DNA of 17,695 nt from Paracoccaceae bacterium (GTDB taxonomy: Bacteria; Pseudomonadota; Alphaproteobacteria; Rhodobacterales; Rhodobacteraceae). Position numbers and translations under genes: made by a program. Position 1 is the stretch's first letter. The number at the start of each line of letters is the position of its first letter. Of the stretch, positions 7,775-15,992 are shown piece after piece. The stretch is from contig JAKITE010000054.1 in assembly GCA_021648225.1 (NCBI GenBank), forward strand, positions 1-17,695, in the 5' to 3' direction. The notes beneath the pieces are model-generated. The model did no database searches. It was not told the origin of the DNA and was given only the letters and a program-made list of their open reading frames with translations.

Positions 7775-7787
7775 GGTGGTGTGGGGT

Positions 7788-9326
7788 TTATGCCTTTTTC
7801 ATGGCGGCGCGCGGTAGCTTGATATCGAATTTTGCCCTGATTTCCGCGTCGAGTTTATCAGAAATATGGCTCGGGAAATAACCCTCCAGAATTTGACGTT
7901 TCTTGGCAATGGCTTTGTCGAGCATTTTTGGTTTTTGCAATTCTTCCCATTCCTTTGGCGTGGTGCGGTCGCCGATTTCGGGGTAAATATATTCGCGTTG
8001 CATCAGGTTCAGGGTCTGGGGCTGGCCCAAAAAATGTTCCGGCCCGCCAAGGCAAACATCGCGGATTGTATCGAGCGACAGGGTGTCTTTGTTAACCTCG
8101 ATCCCGCGCACACAGCGCAGGGATTGGCCCAGAATATCGTTATCAATAATCAGGCTTTCATGGCAAAATCCCAACAAAGAAGCATGCATTCCGGCGGCCT
8201 CGTAGATCAAATTTCCACCCGCCAGCCCCGCCATTACTGTGGTGCAGCCTTTTTCGTATCCTGATTGTATATCGGGCAGTTTGGCGTCGGTCATGCCTGC
8301 CGGAACCCCGCAGGGCAGGTTGTAAAAATTGGTCATTTGGGTGACAGCGGCGATTAGCAAAGATTGCTCTCCTGATCCCCCTGACATCGCGCCGGTTCGC
8401 AGGTCTGACACAAACGGCCATGGGCCAAATATGGCCGGCGCGCCGGGTTGCAGGGCGTTGACATAGACCAGACCGGCCAGCACCTCGGCAAGCGATTGCA
8501 CCACGGACCCTGCCAGCGCTGCGGGGGATGTGGCACCTGCTTGGCCTGCTGACAGCAATAATACCGGCACGCCGCCTTTGACCATTTCGCCGATGACATC
8601 CAAGGCCTCAACAGCAAAGCGCAGCGGCGGCACCACAAAGGTTGCAGAAATTGACACAAACGGCCGCGCCCGAAACGCGGCCTCGCCACCGGCCACCATA
8701 TAAAGCATTTCTAAAAATGGTTTACAGTTTTCGACCAGCGTGATGCTGGTGCCAACATGTTTTCGGGTGCCGGACAAAGACGCATAAAGCGTGTTGATGT
8801 CCATGTTCAACTCTCCCAAAACATCACGGGGCACCAGCGGGCGTTGGAAAAAGTGGATGTTATCCATGTTGTCCACGATGCGCGCGGCATCATACAGGTC
8901 TTGTAGCTGGCTTTCGCGGTATTCGCCGGTTTTGGCGTTAACCATATGCACCGCCGCGCCTGCGGTGCCAAAATGCACTTTGGTGCCTTGGGGTTTGATG
9001 TCATGTTCGGGGGTGCGACCACACAGGGTCAGGTCTCGGTTGGCGATTTTGATGGTATCCAGAACCAGCTGGCGCGGGAAAAGCAGGCGCTCGTTTTCAA
9101 ATGTCGCGCCAACCTTTGTGCAGGCTTTGATGCAGGCAGGGGTGGCGGATTTAATGCCGATGGTTTCCAGAATTTCCAAAACGGATTCGTGGATTTTTTC
9201 AATGTCATCGGGGGATAGTGGTTTATATTGGCCACCCTCCATGCCGCTGCGCACAGGTTTCATTTCGTCAACCAGCGGGGCGGCGCGCATGGCTTTGCGG
9301 GCGGCGCGGCCCCCGGCGCGTCTCAT
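7788..9326 (-). CDS. MttB-family (non-pyrrolysine) methylamine methyltransferase
   Basis: A 512-residue member of the trimethylamine methyltransferase (MttB) superfamily. The arginine-rich N terminus RRAGGRAARKAMRAAPL and the segments SGTRKHVGTS (185-194) and GMTDAKLPDIQSGYEKG (344-360) fit this family. Archaeal MttB carries pyrrolysine encoded by an in-frame TAG; this frame has none. It therefore belongs with the larger non-pyrrolysine group, of which MtgB from Desulfitobacterium is known to demethylate glycine betaine to dimethylglycine and pass the methyl group to a corrinoid protein. The ATG overlaps the upstream gene stop by four bases (ATGA); it is the last gene of the operon. Context with two demethylating flavoproteins fits removal of a first methyl group from a quaternary amine. 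The substrate is inferred, and no corrinoid protein is present in the window. Confidence 0.88.
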   Translation of the reverse strand: MRRAGGRAARKAMRAAPLVDEMKPVRSGMEGGQYKPLSPDDIEKIHESVLEILETIGIKSATPACIKACTKVGATFENERLLFPRQLVLDTIKIANRDLTLCGRTPEHDIKPQGTKVHFGTAGAAVHMVNAKTGEYRESQLQDLYDAARIVDNMDNIHFFQRPLVPRDVLGELNMDINTLYASLSGTRKHVGTSITLVENCKPFLEMLYMVAGGEAAFRARPFVSISATFVVPPLRFAVEALDVIGEMVKGGVPVLLLSAGQAGATSPAALAGSVVQSLAEVLAGLVYVNALQPGAPAIFGPWPFVSDLRTGAMSGGSGEQSLLIAAVTQMTNFYNLPCGVPAGMTDAKLPDIQSGYEKGCTTVMAGLAGGNLIYEAAGMHASLLGFCHESLIIDNDILGQSLRCVRGIEVNKDTLSLDTIRDVCLGGPEHFLGQPQTLNLMQREYIYPEIGDRTTPKEWEELQKPKMLDKAIAKKRQILEGYFPSHISDKLDAEIRAKFDIKLPRAAMKKA

Positions 9327-10135
9327 GGAAATTCTTTCAGCATGGCGTCGATTTTTGCCCCTGTGACGGTAACACGGGTCTGGCTGAAATCTCCCGCATC
9401 CAGCATGGCCGAAATGCTGTCTTTGATCACCGAATGGGTGGCGCGGGCAATGGCGGAACCAAGGCTGATTCGGCGAATGCCAGCGGCGGCAAAATCGGAT
9501 TTTTTGTGGTTTAGGTATGGCCCTGCCGCCAGCCCGTTAACGGGGATATTAACAGATTTTACCAGCCGTGCGAGGTCATTGATTGACGGGGGAATCGGAA
9601 CATAAACCATGTCTGCGCCAGCTATTTCAAAGGCTTGGCAGCGACGGATGGCCTCGTCCATGTCATATGCGCCAAGCATCACGCCATCGGCGCGCGCGGT
9701 AAAAATAAACGGGGTTTTCAGGGCTTTGGCCGCAGCGGCACCGGCGCGCATGCGTTCCACCGCTAGGTCAAAATCATAGACCACGCGATCGTCCATTGTG
9801 GTGTCCTCGATGGAACATCCCGACAGGCCGGATTCGGCTGCCAGCCGGATGGTTTCAGCCACGGTTTCGGGGGCCTCGCCATAGCCGTTTTCAAGGTCTC
9901 CATTCACCGGCAATGGCGTTGCCGCCACGATTTCAGCGGCATGTTGCATCGCCTGATCGCGGGTGACATTGCCCATATCGGGCAGGCCGAACGTAAAGGC
10001 ATGGGCGGCAGAAGAGGTTGCCAAAGCCGGCGCGCCAAGGCTGGCCATCATTTTGGCAGAGCCTAAATCCCACGGGTTGGGCATGATGAAACAGCCCTGT
10101 TGGTGAAGGTCAAAAAAGGTGTCATGTCGGGTCAT
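9323..10135 (-). CDS. PEP mutase / isocitrate lyase-superfamily enzyme
   Basis: A 270-residue TIM-barrel protein of the isocitrate lyase/phosphoenolpyruvate mutase superfamily. Typical motifs are PNPWDLGSA (19-27), LATSSAAHAF (38-47), the metal-site segment NGDLENGYG (78-86), CSIEDT (107-112) and FTARADG (145-151). The KKCGH loop signature of true isocitrate lyase and its methylisocitrate relative is absent after the IED motif, so those activities are unlikely. Members of this group cleave or form C-C or C-P bonds of 2-oxo acids; some are oxaloacetate decarboxylases. The ATG lies one base after the stop of the sarcosine dehydrogenase-like gene, and the stop overlaps the MttB start, so it is part of the operon. 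Its substrate and role in amine breakdown are unknown. Confidence 0.82.
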   Translation of the reverse strand: MTRHDTFFDLHQQGCFIMPNPWDLGSAKMMASLGAPALATSSAAHAFTFGLPDMGNVTRDQAMQHAAEIVAATPLPVNGDLENGYGEAPETVAETIRLAAESGLSGCSIEDTTMDDRVVYDFDLAVERMRAGAAAAKALKTPFIFTARADGVMLGAYDMDEAIRRCQAFEIAGADMVYVPIPPSINDLARLVKSVNIPVNGLAAGPYLNHKKSDFAAAGIRRISLGSAIARATHSVIKDSISAMLDAGDFSQTRVTVTGAKIDAMLKEFP

Positions 10136-10136
10136 A

Positions 10137-12566
10137 TCAGCTCCTTATGCGGGTCGATTTTGGGTCATAAAGCGGTTTTAGGCTGGCGCGGGCAGCATGG
10201 TGCTGGCCTGCAATTTCGATTTCATAATTTGACGCCAAAATGTCGGCAGCTGACTGGCCCTTGCAAGGCACATAGCCAAGGCCGATGGCGGCGCCAAGGT
10301 GGTGGCCGTAATTGCCAGAGCTAAGATGGCCGATGATTTTGCCGTCTCGCAGGATCGGTTCGTTGTGGTAAAGCAGCGGTTCGGGATCATTGAGAATGAA
10401 CTGCACAAGCTGGGTATTCAGACCAGATTCGCGTTTTTTCAGCACCGCGTCGCGGCCTATGAAATCTTTGTCGGTTTTAACCGCAAAGCCGAGGCCAGCC
10501 TCCAAAATATGGTCCTCATCGGTGATGTCATGGCCAAAATGGCGATAGGCTTTTTCCAAGCGGCAGCTGTCCAGAACATGCAAACCGCACAGGGTTACGC
10601 CGGCTGCGTCGATGGTTTCAAAAATATGCGCGGCTTGGTCGGTTGGGCTGTAAATCTCCCAGCCCAGCTCTCCGACATAGGTAACGCGATGGGCGCGGGC
10701 CAGCCCCATGCCGATTTCGATTTCTTTTGCCATTCCAAAGGGATGACTGGCGTTGGAAAAATCATTGGGCGAGATTTTTTGCATTAGTTTGCGCGCATTT
10801 GGCCCCATGATGGCAAACACGCATTCCGCCGCTGTAACATCGGTAATAACCACAAACTCGACGGTCAGATGGCGGCGTAACCATGCCAGATCTCGCTGCA
10901 AGGTTGCCCCCGGAACTACCAGTAAAAACGCGGTTTCAGACAGGCGGGTGACAGTAAGGTCAGATTCAATGCCGCCGCGTTCATTCAGCATCTGGGTATA
11001 GGTGATTTTGCCTGCTGGCACGTCCATCTGGTTGGCGCACAGGCGTTGCAGAAATGCGGCTGCATCACGGCCTTCAACCCTGATTTTGCCAAAGCTGGTC
11101 ATGTCAAACATGCCAACATCATTGCGGATGGCGTGGTGTTCACGCGCGGCATTTTCGAACCAGTTTTGGCGTTTCCACGAATATTGGTATTCGGCTTTCT
11201 GGCCGCTTGAAGCAAACCAGTTGGCGCGCTCCCAACCCGAGCTTTCGCCCATTACCGCACCGCGATCCAGCAGGTATTGGTGGATCGGCGAGCGGCGAAT
11301 GCCGCGTGAGGTAACCGGCTGGCGATAGGGGAAATGGTCGGCGTAAAGCAGCCCGAGGGATTCAGTAACGCGTTCCTTTAGGTAGCGGCGGTTTTTCTGA
11401 AATGGCTGCACGCGGCGGATGTCTACATCCCATAAATCGAACGGCGGCGCGCCATCTTGCATCCATTGCGCAAGGGCCATGCCCGCGCCGCCTGCGGATT
11501 GGATACCGACGGAATTAAAGCCACAACAGACCCAGAAATTTTGGCACTCTGGGGTCTCGCCAAGGTAATAGCGATCATCAGGCGTGAAGCTTTCGGGACC
11601 GTTAAAAAACGTGTGAATACCTGCGTTTTCCAGCAACGGCATACGCGCGATTGCTTTTTCCAGAATGGGTTCAAAATGGTCGAAATCTTCGGGTAATTGG
11701 TCAAATTCAAAATCCTCGGGGATGCCATTCATGCCCCACGGTTTGGCCACCGGTTCAAACGCCCCGAGCAGGATTTTTCCGGCGTCTTCTTTGTAATAAC
11801 TGCATTCATCCGGCACGCGCAAAACCGGAAGTTGGGTAAGGTTTTCAATAGGTTCGGTGACAATATAGAAATGCTCACAAGCATGCAGCGGGATGGTGGC
11901 GCCAACCATATCGCCTACGTCTCGCGCCCACATTCCGGCGCAATTTACAATGTGATCACAGGTGATCTCGGTGATCTCGTCGTTCTGTTCGACGGTCACG
12001 CTGGCGACGCGGCCTGCTTTGGTTTTTATGTTGGTGACTTTGACATTTTCAAAGATTTGCACGCCGTTTTGGCGGGCACCCTTGGCCATGGCATGGGTGA
12101 TATTTGCGGGGTCTCCTTGGCCGTCTTTGGGTAGGTAAATCGCGGCTTTGACGTCGCTGATATTCAGGTGCGGATAGCGGTTTTTGGCCTCAGATGGTGA
12201 GATTTCTTCGACCTCTACGCCAAAGGCCCGGGCCATGGATGCGCCGCGATAGATTTCCTCGCGACGGGCTTCCGTCAGGGCCACAGTGATGGAACCATTA
12301 CGTTTAATGCCGGTTGCTACGCCGGTTTCGGCTTCCAAATTGAAATATAATTCCTGGGTATATTTTGCCAATCTGGTCATGTTGGCGCTGGCGCGAAGCT
12401 GGCCGATCAGCCCTGCCGCGTGCCATGTTGTGCCGCTGGTCAGGCGTTTGCGTTCCAGCAAAATAACGTCTTTCCAGCCTAATTTGGCAAGGTGATAGGC
12501 AACCGACGCACCAGCAACACCGCCGCCGATGATGATGGCGCGGCTGTGTTTTGGCAGCGGTTTCAT
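10137..12566 (-). CDS. Sarcosine dehydrogenase-like flavoprotein with GcvT domain
   Basis: An 809-residue two-part enzyme. Residues about 8-370 form a D-amino-acid-oxidase-type FAD domain with the dinucleotide motif GGGVAGA (14-20) and SGTTWHAAG, in which His49 is the expected covalent FAD site known from dimethylglycine and sarcosine dehydrogenases. A linker (about 373-425) leads to a GcvT-like folate domain (about 430-800) with GGIESDLTVTRL (531-542), VGELGWEIY (631-639) and LEAGLGFAVKTDKDFIGRD. The methyl group is expected to leave as formaldehyde equivalents and be caught by tetrahydrofolate. The GTTWHAAGL and GGIESDLTV segments look closer to mitochondrial sarcosine dehydrogenase than to DMGDH, from my memory of those sequences. 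The start overlaps the neighbouring flavoprotein stop (ATGA). Exact substrate uncertain. Confidence 0.88.
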   Translation of the reverse strand: MKPLPKHSRAIIIGGGVAGASVAYHLAKLGWKDVILLERKRLTSGTTWHAAGLIGQLRASANMTRLAKYTQELYFNLEAETGVATGIKRNGSITVALTEARREEIYRGASMARAFGVEVEEISPSEAKNRYPHLNISDVKAAIYLPKDGQGDPANITHAMAKGARQNGVQIFENVKVTNIKTKAGRVASVTVEQNDEITEITCDHIVNCAGMWARDVGDMVGATIPLHACEHFYIVTEPIENLTQLPVLRVPDECSYYKEDAGKILLGAFEPVAKPWGMNGIPEDFEFDQLPEDFDHFEPILEKAIARMPLLENAGIHTFFNGPESFTPDDRYYLGETPECQNFWVCCGFNSVGIQSAGGAGMALAQWMQDGAPPFDLWDVDIRRVQPFQKNRRYLKERVTESLGLLYADHFPYRQPVTSRGIRRSPIHQYLLDRGAVMGESSGWERANWFASSGQKAEYQYSWKRQNWFENAAREHHAIRNDVGMFDMTSFGKIRVEGRDAAAFLQRLCANQMDVPAGKITYTQMLNERGGIESDLTVTRLSETAFLLVVPGATLQRDLAWLRRHLTVEFVVITDVTAAECVFAIMGPNARKLMQKISPNDFSNASHPFGMAKEIEIGMGLARAHRVTYVGELGWEIYSPTDQAAHIFETIDAAGVTLCGLHVLDSCRLEKAYRHFGHDITDEDHILEAGLGFAVKTDKDFIGRDAVLKKRESGLNTQLVQFILNDPEPLLYHNEPILRDGKIIGHLSSGNYGHHLGAAIGLGYVPCKGQSAADILASNYEIEIAGQHHAARASLKPLYDPKSTRIRS

Positions 12567-15025
12567 GCGCGGATTCTTTGGTTTTCAGGGTCCCAAAGCG
12601 GTTGATCGGCTTGCACGGTTGTTTTGTGACGTTTGCCATAAATTTCAACCTCGATTTCTGTGCCTTCAATGGCCAGATCAGCCCGCAACATGCCCAGCGC
12701 GATGGAGCGGTCAATGCGATGGCCCCAGCCGCCGGATGTGGTCTCACCGACGACTTTTTCGTTGTGCCAAAGCGTTGACATATAGGGGGCGTCGAATTTT
12801 TCTGTATCAACAATCAAGGTGACAAAGCGTTTTTCAACGCCGCTTTGTTTTTGCAGTTGCAGCGCGGTTTTGCCGGGGAAATCTGCGGGTTTATCCAGCC
12901 GCAAGAAACGACCAAGGCCGGATTCAAGCGCGGTATAATCCGACGAAAGGTCGGCTTTCCAAGCGCGGTAACCTTTTTCCAAACGCAAGGAATTTAGCGC
13001 ATACATGCCAAACGGTTTTAGGCCGTGGGGCTGGCCTGCTTGCCAGATTGTGTCAAATATTTCGGCTGTATCTGCGATTTTGGTATGGATTTCCCAGCCG
13101 AGTTCGCCAGCAAAACTAACCCGCATCAACTGGCAATGCTTGCCTGCGATTTGTGCGGTTTGGTGGGTCAGCCATTTCTGTGACAGGTCCGCGTCGGAAA
13201 TTTCCGCCAATATTGCGCGCGAGGCGGGACCGGTGAGGATTTGACAGCTGAAATCCTCGGTAACATTTTGCAGATCAATCGTGCCATCGTCGGGCAGGGC
13301 ATTTTTGAGCAGTTCAAAATCATGCCATTCAGCGGCGGCGGCGGTGATCAGGAAAAACAAATCCTCGGCAATACTGATGATCGACATTTCGGTCATCACC
13401 CTGCCGCGTGTATCGGTGAAATAGGCCAAACCAATGCGGCCCGTGCTTGGAATGTTGCTGGCGGTTTGGCTATCCAACCATTGCCGTGCGCCCGCGCCGC
13501 TTAGGCGATAGCGTGAAAAACCCGGCAGGTCGAGAATGCCTGCTGTGTCGCGCACTGCATGGCATTCCTGTTGAATTCGTTGCAGCCAAGGGCCGCTGCG
13601 CTCCCATGTCTGGGTGGGCTCAAAGCTGGTATCGTCATCGGGTTTTGCAAACCAGTTTGCGCGCTCCCAACCATTGGCTGTGCCCATAACCCCGCCCAGT
13701 TCCAGAATTTGGTCATGGATTGGCGAGCGTTTTTTATCGCGCCCCGCAGGCCATTCGTGATGCGGGAAATGCATGGCGTATTCATAACCATAGACCTGCA
13801 TGCCTTTTTTCTTTGTGTAATCTTGGTCGACAAATCCGGTGAAACGGCGGGGGTCATTGGCCCACATATCCCATTCGGTTTGGCCCTCAACCACCCATTC
13901 CGCCAGCACTTTGCCCGCACCGCCTGCTTGGGCTATACCAAAGGTAAATACGCAAGCCTCAAAGGCATTTGGCACGCCGGGCATGGGGCCGATTAACCCG
14001 TTTCCGTCGGGCGTATAGGGGATTGGGCCGTTGATAACCTTGGATATTCCGACTTTGCCAAGCATGGGAACGCGGGCCATGGCATCCTCAATATACCATT
14101 CCAAGCGTTCCAGATCATCGGGGTAAAGCTGGAAAGAAAAATCGGCTGGCATCGGGTCATTTGCAGTTGACCAATGGCTTTTGCAACCGCGTTCATAGGG
14201 GCCAAGATTAAGGCCGTTTTTTTCTTGGCGTAGATAATAGGAGCTGTCGACATCGCGCAATAGGGGCAGTTTTTTGCCAGTGGTTTCCGACCAGTTTTGA
14301 AGCTCGGGAATTTCGTCGGTTAGCAGATATTGGTGGGACATGGTCATCATCGGCAATTCACGCCCGCCAAAGGGGAGGAACATGCGCGCGAGTTCCTGCG
14401 CGCGGTACCCGGCGGCGTTAACCACGATTTCGGCGCGAATATCGCCCTTGGGCGTGGTTAGAACCCATTCGTTATTTTGGCGGTTTACTGCTTCAACGGG
14501 ACAGAACCGGATGATTTTAGCGCCCAGATCTCGCGCACCTTTGGCCATGGCCTGGGTTAGCTGGCTGGGGTCGATATCACCATCATTGGGGTCATATAAT
14601 CCACCCGCGAGATCATGGGTTTCAAGGAATGGATACAGGTTTCTCAGGTCAGCAATATCGCACATGTCAATCTCGATACCTTGGTATCGCCCCATGCCTT
14701 TGGCCCGTTCAAATTCCTGCATTCGGGTGTTGGAATGGGCTAGCCGGATGGAGCCGGTGACGTGGTAATTCATCGGGTAATCAACTTTGTCGGCCAGTTT
14801 GCTATACATGTCTGCCGAATAGCGTTGCATGTGCATTTGTGACCAAGAGGTTGAAAACGTGGGCACATTTCCCGCTGCATGCCATGTAGAACCAGAGGTA
14901 AGTTCGTTTTTTTCCAGCAAAACACAATCGGACCAGCCCATCATGGCGAGATGGTAAAGACAGGATGTGCCAACGGCTCCGCCACCAATGACGACCACGC
15001 GGGCGGTTGAGGGAAGATTTGCCAT
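12563..15025 (-). CDS. Dimethylglycine dehydrogenase-like flavoprotein with GcvT domain
   Basis: An 820-residue paralogue of its downstream neighbour with the same layout: FAD domain (about 10-380) with GGGAVG at 14-19 and SGSTWHAAG containing the probable covalent FAD ligand His49; linker; GcvT-like folate domain (about 430-815) with AGELGWEIH at 639-647. The folate domain carries GRVMTEMS (541-548) and FFLITAAAAEWHDF (557-570), which resemble mitochondrial dimethylglycine dehydrogenase rather than sarcosine dehydrogenase (recalled, not aligned). It would oxidatively remove a methyl group from a tertiary amine such as dimethylglycine and hand it to tetrahydrofolate. The ribosome site AGGAAAT overlaps the TAA of the regulator gene, nine bases upstream of the ATG, so it is the first enzyme gene of the operon. 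The family is secure; the substrate is inferred. Confidence 0.88.
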   Translation of the reverse strand: MANLPSTARVVVIGGGAVGTSCLYHLAMMGWSDCVLLEKNELTSGSTWHAAGNVPTFSTSWSQMHMQRYSADMYSKLADKVDYPMNYHVTGSIRLAHSNTRMQEFERAKGMGRYQGIEIDMCDIADLRNLYPFLETHDLAGGLYDPNDGDIDPSQLTQAMAKGARDLGAKIIRFCPVEAVNRQNNEWVLTTPKGDIRAEIVVNAAGYRAQELARMFLPFGGRELPMMTMSHQYLLTDEIPELQNWSETTGKKLPLLRDVDSSYYLRQEKNGLNLGPYERGCKSHWSTANDPMPADFSFQLYPDDLERLEWYIEDAMARVPMLGKVGISKVINGPIPYTPDGNGLIGPMPGVPNAFEACVFTFGIAQAGGAGKVLAEWVVEGQTEWDMWANDPRRFTGFVDQDYTKKKGMQVYGYEYAMHFPHHEWPAGRDKKRSPIHDQILELGGVMGTANGWERANWFAKPDDDTSFEPTQTWERSGPWLQRIQQECHAVRDTAGILDLPGFSRYRLSGAGARQWLDSQTASNIPSTGRIGLAYFTDTRGRVMTEMSIISIAEDLFFLITAAAAEWHDFELLKNALPDDGTIDLQNVTEDFSCQILTGPASRAILAEISDADLSQKWLTHQTAQIAGKHCQLMRVSFAGELGWEIHTKIADTAEIFDTIWQAGQPHGLKPFGMYALNSLRLEKGYRAWKADLSSDYTALESGLGRFLRLDKPADFPGKTALQLQKQSGVEKRFVTLIVDTEKFDAPYMSTLWHNEKVVGETTSGGWGHRIDRSIALGMLRADLAIEGTEIEVEIYGKRHKTTVQADQPLWDPENQRIRA

Positions 15026-15028
15026 GGG

Positions 15029-15035
15029 ATTTCCT
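15029..15035 (-). promoter_or_regulatory. Ribosome binding site of the DMGDH-like gene
   Basis: AGGAAAT on the minus strand begins inside the stop codon of the regulator gene (TAAGGAAAT) and is three bases from the ATG at 15025. This arrangement implies translational coupling of regulator and enzyme. Confidence 0.6.
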
Positions 15036-15616
15036 TAGTAAACCGGTGGGCTGACCACCCAGATGATAATTGCCTGAATATCGCCCCGATTGTGCCAGCG
15101 GCAGGGCTGGTGATCAAAACGAAAGCTATCGCCGGTTTTGAGGCTGAATTTTTGCTCATTGATCCAGAGGTCAATCTGGCCCTGCACGATATATCCGGCC
15201 TCTTCGGTTTGGCGCAGCACCGGTTCGGATTGTTCGGTAAAGGGTTCGATGACCGAGCGAAACATCTCAAAACTGCCGCCAAGGTCTGGCGAAAGCAATT
15301 CTTCGACAATGCCGTCGATTTTGGTGCCCAAGGAACGCCGCGCGCCTTTGCGAACGATAAAATCCCGCTCAACCGGGTCGGGGGTTTCGGACATGAATAA
15401 CAGGCTAACAGGGACATCCAGAACCTTGGCCAAGGTGCGCAGGTCTTTGATGCTCGGGTCTGAAATGCCGCGTTCAACCTGGCTGATAAAGCCGACCGAG
15501 CGGTTGCTGCCTTTGGCAAGCTGGCTAAGGGTAAGGCCACGAGATTTGCGCAAGGCCCGCAGATCACGGCCAAGGCTGTTGGGGTTTGACGGGTCAATAG
15601 GGTGCATTATAGACAT
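15035..15616 (-). CDS. XRE-family regulator with C-terminal cupin domain
   Basis: A 193-residue transcription factor. Residues about 15-70 form an XRE/Cro helix-turn-helix (LGRDLRALRKSRGLTLSQLA, then GFISQVERG and SDPSI, the usual XRE pattern). Residues about 115-190 form a small cupin fold (EEAGYIVQGQIDLWI, then GDSFRFDHQPCRWHN) that commonly binds a small effector. Regulators of this build often sit at amine and amino acid operons. It is the first gene of the operon, with the DMGDH-like gene nine bases downstream. The frame stays open upstream to an ATG at 15799, but the extra 61 residues are not family-like and would cover the operator candidate; ATG 15616 is preferred, although its ribosome site is weak (ATG 15607 is possible). 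It probably controls its own operon and senses the amine or a breakdown product. Confidence 0.88.
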   Translation of the reverse strand: MSIMHPIDPSNPNSLGRDLRALRKSRGLTLSQLAKGSNRSVGFISQVERGISDPSIKDLRTLAKVLDVPVSLLFMSETPDPVERDFIVRKGARRSLGTKIDGIVEELLSPDLGGSFEMFRSVIEPFTEQSEPVLRQTEEAGYIVQGQIDLWINEQKFSLKTGDSFRFDHQPCRWHNRGDIQAIIIWVVSPPVY

Positions 15617-15655
15617 GGAATCATCGCTCGGATTGGGTGTTTTATTGAGATAAAT

Positions 15656-15696
15656 GCAAATTGGTGAAAAAATCAAAGGAAATTTCACGAAATTGC
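15656..15696. promoter_or_regulatory. Imperfect inverted repeat, candidate operator of the XRE-cupin regulator
   Basis: GCAAATTGGTGAAA at 15656-15669 is matched by TTTCACGAAATTGC at 15683-15696 as an inverted repeat, with 12 of 14 pairs and a 13-base spacer. The inner palindrome AATTTC-AC-GAAATT at 15681-15694 shares the right arm. The element is 40-80 bases before the regulator start, in AT-rich sequence, where a dimeric autoregulator would bind. No footprint data can be seen; this is inference from symmetry and position. Confidence 0.5.
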
Positions 15697-15949
15697 GATT
15701 ATTTTTAGAAAAGCGGGTGTTTTGGAACTGATGCAGGGGTGCTGGCGGTTTTATCTGCCAAATTGTCGGTTGGATTATGGAGTGGTGGCAGGCATTCAAA
15801 TTTTGCGGGTTTAGGTGGTATGGTTGACATTATCCCACCGAGGCGAAGCCGAGGCCACCGCTGGCATTTTTTGTTGACCCGTCAGGGGCAGACATAAAAT
15901 GTCAGCCAGGCTCCTTTTGATACAGGGACTCTCCCGCAGTCCGGCGCCT

Positions 15950-15967
15950 GCATTGCTTGCGCAATGC
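15950..15967. repeat. Perfect 7-base hairpin
   Basis: GCATTGC and GCAATGC flank a four-base loop TTGC. The stem is perfect, but no T-run follows on either strand, so it is not a standard terminator. It may be part of a dispersed extragenic repeat. Confidence 0.45.
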
Positions 15968-15992
15968 GACCCCTCCCTTTGGGCATGGCCTC

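Noticed and set aside
9323..10135. Naming the TIM-barrel gene isocitrate lyase (aceA) or methylisocitrate lyase (prpB)
   Set aside because: The KKCGH active-site loop is absent and the protein is too short for isocitrate lyase.
15617..15799. N-terminal extension of the XRE-cupin regulator to an ATG at 15799
   Set aside because: The 61 extra residues are not typical of the family, and the DNA carries the operator candidate instead.
15853..15872. Hairpin GCCA-CCGC-TGGC followed by TTTTTT, terminator-like
   Set aside because: It points along the plus strand, where no gene ends; on the minus strand there is no T-run after the stem.
15891..15903. Inverted repeat GACAT-AAA-ATGTC as an operator
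   Set aside because: Only five pairs, far (about 280 bases) from the regulator start, and easily found by chance.
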